From: Vibrio cidicii
Lineage (GTDB): Bacteria > Pseudomonadota > Gammaproteobacteria > Enterobacterales > Vibrionaceae
Reading direction: 5' to 3'
Length of the DNA: 64,000 nt
Assembly (NCBI RefSeq): GCF_009763805.1
Contig: NZ_CP046804.1
Coordinates: 1,674,001 to 1,738,000 of the forward strand
Position 1 is the stretch's first letter. Each line of letters begins with the position of its first letter. The notes below the pieces were generated by a model. That model did no database searches. It saw only the letters and a program-made list of their open reading frames with translations, and was not told the DNA's origin. Of the stretch, positions 15,938-24,857 are shown piece by piece. The translations under genes were made by a program, and so were the position numbers.

Positions 15938-16477
15938 TTAATTTTCACACTTAAATTCGTTTCTCGCATCGATAGATGATTCATCCACTGCATAACGAAC
16001 TGGCGTTTCGAAATCATCACCTTGTACAAATTTGTTGTATGGAACCCAAACAACTTTTTTATCTGTGTAGTCACCTTCATAGCGTGCTTTAAACATTTGA
16101 AACGTGTATTCGCCATTTCCGAGATCTGTTATCTCAAAAGCAAAGGCATTTTTACGATCAACATAGATTCCTAAATTGTTCTTTTCTTTTGTAGTAGTGA
16201 ACGAATACTTATTTCCTTCTTTTACCACATCAAACATTTTGTATTGTTTTCTGTCGTTCAACTCTATGTAGACATTTGACCCAAACGAAAACTCAATCTT
16301 TGGCACTGTCATTCTATCTAATGTGTCGATTGATGTGAATGTTAAACCATTCAGATCAGATGTGCCGTGTTCTTCTATATCCATTTTCAGATCTTCACAT
16401 TCGATGTAGGGATAATTTGCAGCATTGGCTACGCTTGCTGCACTGATTAGTGATAATAATATTGCTGCTCTTTTCAT
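15938..16477 (-). CDS. secreted hypothetical protein
   Basis: 179 aa from ATG 16477 (AAAGGAG upstream). An N-terminal signal peptide, MKRAAILLSLISAASVANA, with a typical ANA cleavage site near residue 19, directs it to the periplasm. The mature part has a Cys near its start (YIECEDLK) and one near its end (NEFKCEN) that could pair, with a beta-rich core between (PKIEFSFGSNVYIELND). No family recognised. It begins one base after the stop of the 85-aa membrane protein, so the two are one operon upstream of the H-NS-like gene. Confidence 0.8.
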   Translation of the reverse strand: MKRAAILLSLISAASVANAANYPYIECEDLKMDIEEHGTSDLNGLTFTSIDTLDRMTVPKIEFSFGSNVYIELNDRKQYKMFDVVKEGNKYSFTTTKEKNNLGIYVDRKNAFAFEITDLGNGEYTFQMFKARYEGDYTDKKVVWVPYNKFVQGDDFETPVRYAVDESSIDARNEFKCEN

Positions 16478-16478
16478 T

Positions 16479-16736
16479 TTATTCTCCTTTTGTGTATAAT
16501 CTTGTATTACAATCCACTTCACAAAATGCAGTAGTTCTGAACAACTTTGTAGCAATAAAATATGATGTCATGACAATTGCACTTAGTGCAATCGAAAAAA
16601 GAATGGTTGAACTTAATTGATTATCAGTAATTAAAGCAATTAGTTTTTCTTTTGTGATAAAAGTAGTTGCAGAAGTGATTAGAATTGATGTTGCAATTCT
16701 CATTACTTTTTGTATCGTTTCTCTAAATTTACTCAT
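16479..16736 (-). CDS. two-pass membrane protein, 85 aa
   Basis: Basic N-terminus (MSKFRETIQKVMR), then two membrane segments, about 13-30 and 44-64 (SSTILFSIALSAIVMTSYFIA), and a Cys-containing tail (FCEVDCNTRLY). First gene of an operon with the secreted 179-aa protein; the stop and next start are one base apart. Its upstream region carries a TTGCAA, 16-base spacer, TATATA promoter like the module promoters. Function unknown. Confidence 0.75.
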   Translation of the reverse strand: MSKFRETIQKVMRIATSILITSATTFITKEKLIALITDNQLSSTILFSIALSAIVMTSYFIATKLFRTTAFCEVDCNTRLYTKGE

Positions 16737-16814
16737 TTATTTCTCCCATTATAAAATGATTTATGTATAATTTTATATATCATATAAATAAATCATTGCA
16801 AGAGAACAAACAAA

Positions 16815-16840
16815 AAACCCTTCTAATTAAAGAAAGGTTT
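16815..16840 (-). terminator. terminator of the 704-aa membrane protein gene
   Basis: AAACCCTTCT and AGAAAGGTTT pair with one mismatch around AATTAA; the - strand continues with six T. Confidence 0.75.
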
Positions 16841-16849
16841 TAATTATTA

Positions 16850-18964
16850 TTATCTTAAAAATCTACCAAGGACGTTATTGATGTCTTTAACACCTTTATT
16901 AACTCCTTTTTCATTCATTTCAATCGAAGCAATTGCCCTTGTGAATCGAATCATTTTCGCTATAACGCTCGATGTCGCGTAATATGAACTTAGAAAGATT
17001 AAGTTTATCAAAATCGTATAACCTAATAAAAATAGAAAAGGCTTAACTATCGACAATCCAAGACTATCTTTTTGCATAGCTTCTAACCCCAACGCTGTTA
17101 GATTGTCATACCAGATCGCAGTGAAAAAAGACGTAAGCATTAAAGAGATTGTTAACGACATAATCATCACTGGTATCAGCTTCAAATCAAGAAATGAGAT
17201 GAAGAGCTGGCTTGGTTCGTCTTTCTTAAATATAAATGCATACACTGCACCAATCAAACCGACTATCTTCAAAAACACTTGCACTAAGATTTGCACTATC
17301 TTTGAAAACACGACTATCGGAATGAACATGAACGATATGAAGATTGTGTAAAGCAAGCCATTACTTGTTGATTTTAGCTTTGTACCAACTTTCATCATAG
17401 CCTTGTCGCCTAAATCCTTACCACGGCTAAATATATAATTCCCTGCCGTGTATCCAGCTATCCACATGACACCGATAGATTTATAATTATCTTGGATAGA
17501 TTTCAATGGTTGCGCGTCAATCTCAAAACCTTCTTTTGTGTATCTACCAAAAAGCGTCTTCGGATCTCTCAATACGCGAAGAATTTGCATACTTGTGTCT
17601 TCGGCCATAGCATCAGAAGTGTATATTTTTCTAAGGTTCTGATTCAATCTGTCGTAATAGCCATTCAGCGAAGAGATGTTAGAACCCGACTGATACTCAT
17701 TTTGTAGTTCGTTGCCGAATGTTTGATCAACTACATAAGGATTCGAGTAGTTAATCTCACCTAATAAAGCCGCTAATTCATTCTGCATTAAGTCTTCATC
17801 AATCCCTGAGCTTACAAGTGCATTAGCAAGCTCAAAGGTGTTAAACAGTGCTATATCAGTCTCTACGCGCTTGTTTAAGTCTTTGGAGATAGCATCGCTA
17901 ACGTTCTTCATCATAGTGCTGTTAATCGCAACAAGAGCTGAATCAATTTCAGCGTTTGTCATCTCAGAGCTTTTTAAGACAAAGCGATCACCATTCCACT
18001 CACGACAATACGACTTTAAATCAGTTCTACTCAGTGCATCGACATTCAAATCATCACACAACTCAGCATCGTAGTTCTTAGCGACTTCAATGAATTCAGG
18101 AGCGTATTGATTAACCAATGCGCCAATGGCACTTGTAGACTCGACACCATCCACAAAACCACAGTCATAATCTTTCGAGCTGATAACGCGACTACATGTT
18201 TTAACTGCATAATTAAGTGGTGAACGTCCACCGCGCTCTAAAAAGTTCATAGTCTTAGCTTCTGCTTCTTTTTCACTCAGACAGCTCATCTCTTTTGAGT
18301 TGTTAAATGATAAATCAGTCGGATAGTCGAAGAAAGACATTTGGTTTTGAACATACTTCAAAGAACAAAACTCAGAATTGACGATTCCGTATCCTAATTT
18401 TTGCACTGCTTGTGCTGTCTCTTTTATATTAGAGTCTATCAATGGTTGTTTAGCAGTTTCAGATCTTGCTTGAACAACGTTGTTCATTGCTAAGAAGTTT
18501 GTAATTTGATTGTCTGTGTTCTCAAATAGCTTATTAGTCAAAAATGGCAACGTGCCTGTATTTGAGCCAATAGCAGTTATAAGAGCTAAAACGGCATACC
18601 CGATCACGTTTGAAGACACATCCATGTTTTCATCAAACGCAAGTTTTCTAAGCGTTTTGTACAACAGAAATAAACCGAATATAGCGGCTGTAATGGTTGA
18701 AGCAACTTGAACCACTGGATAAATCAAACTCAAAATTGACTCGTACAGAGTTTTTTTCGTCGCTAAATTCTTATCACCTAAATCATTATTCTCTGAAATA
18801 GTGTCGATACATTCTCCATTATCTTTTATCTGTGTCATTAAATCACGATTATCTGACACTGAAATGCAATCTGAAACTTTATATTCTAATGTTGTATTCT
18901 CAGCAAATGACAAGTTAAACGAAAATATAAAGAACAGCATTGCTAATAAATTAAATCTTTTCAC
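16850..18964 (-). CDS. giant polytopic membrane protein, DotA/TrbL-like topology (704 aa)
   Basis: Starts with GTG 18964 behind AGGAGAG. A signal peptide ends near SFA-E (residue 21). Two membrane segments follow at about 77-102 and 118-136, then a large extracytoplasmic region of about 390 residues with several Cys (CSLKYVQNQ, CSRVISSKDYDC, CDDLNVD). The C-terminal quarter, about 530-665, is a cluster of four or more membrane segments, and a basic cytoplasmic tail ends the protein. This signal, paired segments, large periplasmic loop and terminal membrane cluster is the layout of DotA/TraY of type IVB systems, and the C-terminal cluster also recalls VirB6/TrbL. I assign it to a transfer or secretion channel on topology only. 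Three others in the window share this plan. Confidence 0.55.
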   Translation of the reverse strand: MKRFNLLAMLFFIFSFNLSFAENTTLEYKVSDCISVSDNRDLMTQIKDNGECIDTISENNDLGDKNLATKKTLYESILSLIYPVVQVASTITAAIFGLFLLYKTLRKLAFDENMDVSSNVIGYAVLALITAIGSNTGTLPFLTNKLFENTDNQITNFLAMNNVVQARSETAKQPLIDSNIKETAQAVQKLGYGIVNSEFCSLKYVQNQMSFFDYPTDLSFNNSKEMSCLSEKEAEAKTMNFLERGGRSPLNYAVKTCSRVISSKDYDCGFVDGVESTSAIGALVNQYAPEFIEVAKNYDAELCDDLNVDALSRTDLKSYCREWNGDRFVLKSSEMTNAEIDSALVAINSTMMKNVSDAISKDLNKRVETDIALFNTFELANALVSSGIDEDLMQNELAALLGEINYSNPYVVDQTFGNELQNEYQSGSNISSLNGYYDRLNQNLRKIYTSDAMAEDTSMQILRVLRDPKTLFGRYTKEGFEIDAQPLKSIQDNYKSIGVMWIAGYTAGNYIFSRGKDLGDKAMMKVGTKLKSTSNGLLYTIFISFMFIPIVVFSKIVQILVQVFLKIVGLIGAVYAFIFKKDEPSQLFISFLDLKLIPVMIMSLTISLMLTSFFTAIWYDNLTALGLEAMQKDSLGLSIVKPFLFLLGYTILINLIFLSSYYATSSVIAKMIRFTRAIASIEMNEKGVNKGVKDINNVLGRFLR

Positions 18965-19058
18965 AATTCTCTCCTATTTTAATTTTTTATATATTTTCGT
19001 TATATCATTGATTGAATATAATTCAATTTATATACATTTAATTTTTCACAAAAAGAAA

Positions 19059-19081
19059 AGACACCGTTTAAGATGTCTTTT
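19059..19081 (-). terminator. terminator of the 1062-aa membrane protein gene
   Basis: AAAGACA and TGTCTTT pair around CCGTTTAAGA, just after the stop at 19100. Confidence 0.65.
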
Positions 19082-19099
19082 AATTAGTGTAATTTCAGA

Positions 19100-22000
19100 T
19101 TATTTATTATCTTTGCTTGTAGATTCTCTTTCTTTCGTTGCAAGGATTTTTTTAGCACCGTTTTTAAGATTTTCAGCTATTGGTTTTTGCTGATGTCCAA
19201 ACGTTGAAGTTTTCGCGTTTTGGACTGTGCGCGTAGCCCTATCATAAATATTGAAATATGCTGCGGTTTGTGCAAATGATACATTGCCCGTATCTGTGTT
19301 CATGTGGTTCGATGTTAATCTAAATATTTCTCTCGACGAACCTTCAACTTTTTGCAAGCCTGCAAATAGACAGAACCAAATATACGCTAAATTCACGATT
19401 TGATGCACCAAACCAGTAATGATTACAGAAAATGGATTCGTGCTATTCGTGTTCATCGCACTACTTACCAAGTCGTAAATCGCACCTGAAATCACTGGCG
19501 TTGTTAACGTGTAAAACAAGAACAGGATCATTAGCGGGAAGAAGATAATCTGAAAACCTGCTTCACTTATAAGAGCTTTTGTCTTTTCAAAATATTGTCT
19601 CGCACGTCCGAACACTACACCGATAAGCATTTGTACCCCTTCTACGACTATCGTGACTAAAGTTAGCGCAGCTAAGGGAATAAACGAACGATGAGTGTAA
19701 ACAAGAATCAGAAGCCCGACATATATACCGATATTGCTTGCAATCGTATTCGCTACAATCAACACAAGTGAAATGATAAACACTATCATTGCTGCATTAC
19801 TAACCAAATCCTTAACACCATTAACTATGTCACAGCCACCTTCTACTGCTTCTTCTGCAGCTTGCATCGCCTTGCCGTTCCCTGTTTTAAACTTACCCTT
19901 TGCTGACAATTTCGCAACGTTCTTGAACTTACAAATCGAACCAGCTAATTCAGCTACGACTACTGTACTGCCAGATATAGTTGCTAACTTAATTGCCTTG
20001 GTCTTGTACGAGTATGATAATTGCGTTGGTGACATCTGACAGTGACCATTCGCATCTCTGATTTTGCAATCACCCATTGAGAAAAAGTCATTGATCATGT
20101 CGTTTAAACCAAAACGTTCAAGCAATGATTTGTCTGAAACAACATTAGGCGTTCTCGCAGAATAAGCGTTACTCAGCAACATTGAAGCGTCATATTTTTT
20201 AAGCTCGTTTTGCTTATCGTAAAGCTCGATTCCATCTACATCACTGATATCGATACCTACCGCTGGATAAGGATAGAATGTCTGCGGTTCGTTTGTGTTC
20301 CACGAATGCGTTGTGATCGTGTACAAATCCACTTCGCTATTCAATACCTGGTTCAAACCAGCTCTTTTGTCTATTTGCTTGTTCTTAAAGTCAGTAACAG
20401 ATTGGAAGCTTGGCTTAATGCTATTCAGCATTTCAACAATCAACTCTTCATCCATTGATTCAGCGTTAGACATCGCCCATTTGTACCCTGCTGTGTCTAT
20501 CGCGTTAAATAACGTTTGGACAGCAAGCTTGCGGTCAACAACTTCTCGATACAGTTCAATTGTACGGTCTGGATCGCCTACAGCTTTTATAGAGAACCTT
20601 TTGTCCTTGTTCTTGTCTATGTCAACTGAGCTATAATTGAACTCGAACCCGTCCAAATCAAAACCAGATGCGATATTTGCGCTGTATCTGTCATTATCTT
20701 TACTTAGATCTAAGCGGTTAAACTCTTCTGCTCTTTGCTGACGAAACATGAAATCTTTACGGTCACTCTTCTTCGCAGCATGGTATTCAAGATTAAGTCT
20801 TGCTGTTTCTCGTATAAAACGTTCAAAAGCTTGGAAACCTGTTATTTGTTCAAACGTTGCATCGATTTCACCATGTTCGTAACCGCCAAAAATCGACGTT
20901 TTATAAGTTTCTATGGCTAAGTTAGATAGGTTCAAACGCTCTTCAACACTAAATGAATCTTCAAACACCATCGCTTGTGAAAAGTCTTTTTCGAATTGCT
21001 CTACAAGTCTCTGATAACTCTCTGTACTCTTGATGTTTTTACGATTCGGATCAGCTTGCTTCACTGCCGCTAATGCTTGCATTAGTGAACCGTCATTTCG
21101 CATATTCATGTTTGAACCAGCTTCAACAACTTTCGCTATTGTCTTTTCAGCGTTACCTAAACTGACATCAAACAATCCCTTGGCATCTTCATAAACAGAA
21201 GTCTCTTCTGCCATGTCTTCTTTATATATGCCTTGGAAAAAATTCGTCATAACATTTGGAAAGTCTGATTTGATAGTCGTATCAGCAATCTCATAGCCAA
21301 AATTCAATCTGTTACAGTAGTTGTTTTGTGTCTCGCCACCATATTTGATAACGATCTCGTCAGGTATTTTGTTTACAAAGTTAAAGCCGTTGGTAAAGTT
21401 CCATTCAGAAGAAGTGTAAACGTCTGCTTTATAAGTTGAAAAACATTCATATGCATATCTGAAATACTCTTCTGCTGATAAGTCTTGGTCACTGTTATAA
21501 AACACACCATTGTCTTCAAACTCTGTACTCGTACCAAACCATTTGTTTAATGAATTTCTTTCAAAGATTTCACGTTCCAAAATTGATTTGTGTAAAGCAT
21601 TTGATAACACTTGGTTGTTTCTGTCTTTTGCATCACTAACCAGAGTTTCTAAGTATCCGTCTTTGTAAACAGCTAACTCATCTTCTACGTTATGAAAATT
21701 TAAAGCGATTGCGTTATGTATTAATGCTATACATAGCAGCAGCTTTGCTCTTACAAATGACCAGCTCAATAAAGCGATTAAAGTAGAACCGACTAAAATG
21801 AAAATGACAGGTCTTGGAACGCCTTTCTGTTCATTTTCACTCATATAACTGAAAGCTGCAATAATGCATATCAGTACTACAATCATTGCGAAAAATCCAA
21901 CAATCAAATCAAGTCCAATACCCCAATCAAATGTTGAATCACGGAACACAACTCTTTGCTGTTTCGGATCGTTACCGAAGTGTTCGAACATTGAACTGTT

Positions 22001-22288
22001 TTCGTCATATTCGTCTTTAGTGATCAGCCAATTCCACGCCACTATCGTATAGTCATACTCTTCTAAATATGAAGAACAAGGTGGTAAGTAATTCGCGTTA
22101 GTACGATTACCACTGAGTCTTGAAAATTCTTTAGGCGACTCACAATCGATCCCTTCTTGTTTGTCAGTAAATATATCACTCACTGCAAAGTCACTATCTG
22201 CATAAACATTAGATGAAAACGTTAATACAGTTAGAAACATTACAATCATGACATTTATTTTTTCTGTAATTCCTTTTATAAATGACAT
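19100..22288 (-). CDS. giant polytopic membrane protein, DotA/TraY-like topology (1062 aa)
   Basis: ATG 22288 follows AAGGAG. The N-terminus is a signal peptide ending near VYA-D (residue 31). A short Cys-bearing periplasmic segment leads to two or three membrane helices (about 122-146 and 160-196, with FAMIVVLICIIAAF). A hydrophilic region of some 600 residues follows, then a terminal membrane cluster (about 820-1000) that includes NIGIYVGLLILVYTHRSF and IIFFPLMILFLFYTLTTPVI. The C-terminus is cytoplasmic and basic. Length and plan match DotA (about 1050 aa) and IncI TraY, central inner-membrane proteins of type IVB systems. No signature residue confirms it. It probably forms one unit with the 704-aa gene directly downstream (136 bases). 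Confidence 0.6.
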   Translation of the reverse strand: MSFIKGITEKINVMIVMFLTVLTFSSNVYADSDFAVSDIFTDKQEGIDCESPKEFSRLSGNRTNANYLPPCSSYLEEYDYTIVAWNWLITKDEYDENSSMFEHFGNDPKQQRVVFRDSTFDWGIGLDLIVGFFAMIVVLICIIAAFSYMSENEQKGVPRPVIFILVGSTLIALLSWSFVRAKLLLCIALIHNAIALNFHNVEDELAVYKDGYLETLVSDAKDRNNQVLSNALHKSILEREIFERNSLNKWFGTSTEFEDNGVFYNSDQDLSAEEYFRYAYECFSTYKADVYTSSEWNFTNGFNFVNKIPDEIVIKYGGETQNNYCNRLNFGYEIADTTIKSDFPNVMTNFFQGIYKEDMAEETSVYEDAKGLFDVSLGNAEKTIAKVVEAGSNMNMRNDGSLMQALAAVKQADPNRKNIKSTESYQRLVEQFEKDFSQAMVFEDSFSVEERLNLSNLAIETYKTSIFGGYEHGEIDATFEQITGFQAFERFIRETARLNLEYHAAKKSDRKDFMFRQQRAEEFNRLDLSKDNDRYSANIASGFDLDGFEFNYSSVDIDKNKDKRFSIKAVGDPDRTIELYREVVDRKLAVQTLFNAIDTAGYKWAMSNAESMDEELIVEMLNSIKPSFQSVTDFKNKQIDKRAGLNQVLNSEVDLYTITTHSWNTNEPQTFYPYPAVGIDISDVDGIELYDKQNELKKYDASMLLSNAYSARTPNVVSDKSLLERFGLNDMINDFFSMGDCKIRDANGHCQMSPTQLSYSYKTKAIKLATISGSTVVVAELAGSICKFKNVAKLSAKGKFKTGNGKAMQAAEEAVEGGCDIVNGVKDLVSNAAMIVFIISLVLIVANTIASNIGIYVGLLILVYTHRSFIPLAALTLVTIVVEGVQMLIGVVFGRARQYFEKTKALISEAGFQIIFFPLMILFLFYTLTTPVISGAIYDLVSSAMNTNSTNPFSVIITGLVHQIVNLAYIWFCLFAGLQKVEGSSREIFRLTSNHMNTDTGNVSFAQTAAYFNIYDRATRTVQNAKTSTFGHQQKPIAENLKNGAKKILATKERESTSKDNK

Positions 22289-22612
22289 TTAATTCTCCTT
22301 GTTGATTATATTAAATATTTAACATTTTATATAAATTAGTCAATTTAGAGCATTAGAGACGTTCGAATATTACTTAAAATAAAGGAAATATAATTTACTA
22401 ATTATTGAAATAAAAACCGCTATTTATAGACCGAAAAATCAAGCATTATAATATTTATTTTGTTTTCTATTTTTCAGCCATGAATCAATACACAAAAGAT
22501 AACTTTAGATCAAGATTTCAATTGCAAATTTTGTCATCTATAAATTATGATTGTGTCAAAAAATGAGATGCATTATAATGATAGGAATATTATTTTTTTT
22601 GGAAGAGATTTT
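22289..22612. promoter_or_regulatory. divergent promoter region
   Basis: Gene-free stretch of 324 bases between the 1062-aa gene (-) and the 97-aa gene (+). On the + strand TTGTGT, a 17-base spacer and a perfect TATAAT end at about 22579, giving a short leader to 22613. No strong - strand promoter was recognised. Confidence 0.5.
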
Positions 22613-22906
22613 ATGAGCGTTTTATCATTTGAACAGAAGCTACGTTTGAGTGAACTTCGACTTTTAAAAGAGAGTGAATCATTCGTACTTGTTCGCTTCT
22701 TTGACGAGACAGAACAAAGAGAAAAAGGATTGAGTGATAGTTACTATGTTAGTGAAGAATCAGATATGGAAGAAGACATTTTAAAAGCAAAGTATTTCGA
22801 TATTGAAGAACAGGCTTATACTTTTAAATCTGATCAAAATGTCAAAGCAATTCCAGTTAAAGTTTTAGCGATGTTTGAGATGGAAAAGACGAAAAACGAA
22901 TCGTGA
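22613..22906 (+). CDS. small acidic hypothetical protein, 97 aa
   Basis: Starts MSVLSFEQKLRLSELRLLKE at ATG 22613 (GGAAGAG upstream); the frame extends 22 codons further upstream without support and across the promoter. Soluble, acidic (ESDMEEDILKAKYFDIEEQ). No family recognised. Lies between the divergent DotA-like gene and the 1.2-kb repeat region, so it may serve the locus there. Confidence 0.7.
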   Translation: MSVLSFEQKLRLSELRLLKESESFVLVRFFDETEQREKGLSDSYYVSEESDMEEDILKAKYFDIEEQAYTFKSDQNVKAIPVKVLAMFEMEKTKNES

Positions 22907-23002
22907 AAAGTATACTCAATCAATTTAAGATTGTGTTAGTTTTTCGAGCCATAATGCAAACACTTTTTGCAACGAGATTATAGAAGAGCGTTGTTCTTTT
23001 TA

Positions 23003-23160
23003 CGATCAACAACCGATAGATTTTTTGTGAAAAGTTTTCAAGATTTGAATTTACTTTTCGATCAACTTTTTCAAATCTTAATCGATTTTTTATTTCTGGT
23101 TTTTGGGACAATTGCCTTTCTACTTTTTGATAATTTTCTTGCCGAGTTATGACACACTTT
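23003..23160. repeat. 158-bp direct repeat, copy A
   Basis: Aligns to 23267-23424 over the full length with no net gap. Both copies begin CGATCAACAACCGA and end GACACACTTT. Confidence 0.8.
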
Positions 23161-23266
23161 TCTGTGATATTTTTCAAGCCAAAACGAACTACTTTTTTCA
23201 ACTTTCTATCGATGTTTTAGATCAACTTTTTTCATCAAAATTGATGAAGAGAGTTATCCATTTTTT

Positions 23267-23424
23267 CGATCAACAACCGAACCATTTTTGAATAAAAGTT
23301 TTCGAGATTTCGTTTAACTTTTCGATCAACTTTTTTAAATCCGAATCGAATTTTTATTTCAACTTTTTCGATCAACTGCCCTTCTCTTTTTTGAATAATT
23401 TCTTGCCGACTTATGACACACTTT
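23267..23424. repeat. 158-bp direct repeat, copy B
   Basis: Second copy, offset 264 bases. It contains three CGATCAAC motifs (23267, 23323, 23369) against two in copy A. Confidence 0.8.
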
Positions 23425-23936
23425 TTACCAAAGAAATTACGATCTAAAAACACACTTTTCTGTCATAGTTTTTGAACCATAATTTACTACTTTTTTCATT
23501 CCATTTTTGCACTACTTTTCAGCACTGTTTTTTAAACAAAAAATCTCTGTTTATTTTTCAATTTTAATTTCATTTTTTATAACTATTTTCGTCGTCGTTT
23601 TTATCGATATTCATACCTTTGGCTTATGTGAATTTCTAACGCGATGTCTATTTCGGGACTTTCAGAAATTAGCAATGGCGAAGACATTGCCTTTTATCTT
23701 TTAACGATAGAACAAACGTCATCCGTTGTGCAATTTCTATATCGAAAATCATTCCTTTATTGATACGAAATTGATGTCGTTTTTCATCTTTAACATTACG
23801 TAAAATATACTCACTCAACTTTTCAACGAGTATAGTTTTCTATTAAAAAAAAGTTACTCACAACATTTTGAAACTTTAAAATCCAAGCTTCATTTATATA
23901 GCTATGTGAACATTGCAAGACGATTTGTATTTACTC

Positions 23937-23957
23937 TACTCACCTAATCAGTGAGTA
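23937..23957. promoter_or_regulatory. palindrome TACTCAC-N7-GTGAGTA
   Basis: Perfect 7-base arms around CTAATCA, about 140 bases upstream of the gene at 24094. Operator-like or structural element of the repeat region. Confidence 0.5.
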
Positions 23958-24015
23958 ATCATAAAAACAAAAAAATGATTCTCTTCGAGCAATCATACTC
24001 CTGCCAGTCGTGGTA

Positions 24016-24038
24016 CACATTTGACTAAATCAAATGTG
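24016..24038. promoter_or_regulatory. palindrome CACATTTGA-N5-TCAAATGTG
   Basis: Perfect 9-base arms around CTAAA, 55 bases upstream of the start at 24094. It could be an operator of that operon or the inverted repeat of an oriT. Confidence 0.55.
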
Positions 24039-24093
24039 ATGGTAAATAGGTATATATGCACTGGTATAAATATTTAAATTAAGGAGAGATACA

Positions 24094-24798
24094 ATGAGCA
24101 TAAATAGCACTAATGAAAATACACATCATAATACATATAGAGTAACAGAAGAGCATCATGCAAATGAAAATTCTGTAATAGAAAATAGAACTGAAACAGT
24201 TCAAGAACAAGTTCAAAATCCAACTGAAATAGATGAGAGAAAATTAAAAGCACAAGCGATTAAAAATGAAGTAAAAAAATTGCAAGAAATGAGCACTGAT
24301 TTTATCAACATTTCGAATCAAAAAAATGAAGCTAAAATTGTCTTAAAACAGATACAAGATTTGAACAAAAAAGTTACACCTTTATTAAGAGCTTTTAGCA
24401 ACTCTGATTCACCTAATGTTGAAGAAGATGAGATCGTGTTAAAAGGAATCGAAATCATCATTCTGAATGAAAATGATTTAATAAAATCGAAATGGAATGA
24501 ACACGTTAAAGAATCAAGAAACAATAACGTAAAACCAAAAACTTTAATCACTCACTTCATCGAAAAGTTAGAGAACTATTCTAATGAAATTAACAATATA
24601 GGTGAACACAATTTTAAACAAGAAAAATCACAACTTGTTGATCAGTTTTACGAGATTATAAATGAACGTTTTCTTGATGAGACCGTGTCGCTTCAAGACA
24701 CAATAGATGCACTAAGTTCACTGTCAACATTGACACCAAAACAGATGATTAAAAAGAACAAAGTGATTAAGAAACCAGCAACCAAAAAACAGAAGTAA
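24094..24798 (+). CDS. hydrophilic hypothetical protein, 234 aa
   Basis: AAGGAGAG precedes ATG 24094. The first 45 residues are low-complexity, rich in N, E, T and H, probably disordered. The remainder is helical and charged with coiled-coil potential (KAQAIKNEVKKLQEM), ending in a basic tail (KKNKVIKKPATKKQK) suited to DNA. No family recognised. First gene of a + strand run after the repeat region. A DNA-bound accessory factor for that region is possible from position only. Confidence 0.8.
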   Translation: MSINSTNENTHHNTYRVTEEHHANENSVIENRTETVQEQVQNPTEIDERKLKAQAIKNEVKKLQEMSTDFINISNQKNEAKIVLKQIQDLNKKVTPLLRAFSNSDSPNVEEDEIVLKGIEIIILNENDLIKSKWNEHVKESRNNNVKPKTLITHFIEKLENYSNEINNIGEHNFKQEKSQLVDQFYEIINERFLDETVSLQDTIDALSSLSTLTPKQMIKKNKVIKKPATKKQK

Positions 24799-24809
24799 AA
24801 CGATTACAA

Positions 24810-24835
24810 AAACGTGGCGAAGGACTCGCCCGTTT
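24810..24835 (+). terminator. intercistronic hairpin
   Basis: AAACGTGGCGA and TCGCCCGTTT pair with one bulge. The following bases are A- rather than T-rich, so partial attenuation or mRNA protection is likelier than full termination. Confidence 0.4.
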
Positions 24836-24857
24836 CAAAAAATTTTAAGGAAGAATT

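Larger units (their letters stand above)
22907..24093. other. 1.2-kb gene-free region with direct repeats and palindromes
   Basis: No convincing gene. It holds a 158-bp direct repeat at a 264-base period, CGATCAAC at 23003, 23059, 23267, 23323 and 23369 (plus AGATCAAC at 23219), a hairpin GCAATG/CATTGC at 23672-23690, and palindromes at 23937 and 24016. Candidate functions are a second origin, the centromere for ParA, or oriT. The short frames that cross it are not genes (see rejected). Confidence 0.6.

Noticed and set aside
15745..16116. N-terminal 124-residue extension of the H-NS-like protein
   Set aside because: It would cross the terminator and end of the upstream gene; ATG 15744 has a ribosome site and begins the H-NS-like domain.
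22983..23430. CRISPR array
   Set aside because: Only two units of 158 bp, no short direct repeats with regular spacers and no cas genes.
22920..23453. Two similar - strand frames (93 and 72 codons) over the direct repeats
   Set aside because: They resemble each other only because the DNA is repeated. Differences fall in all codon positions and mostly change residues, there is no ribosome site, and they lack conserved ends.
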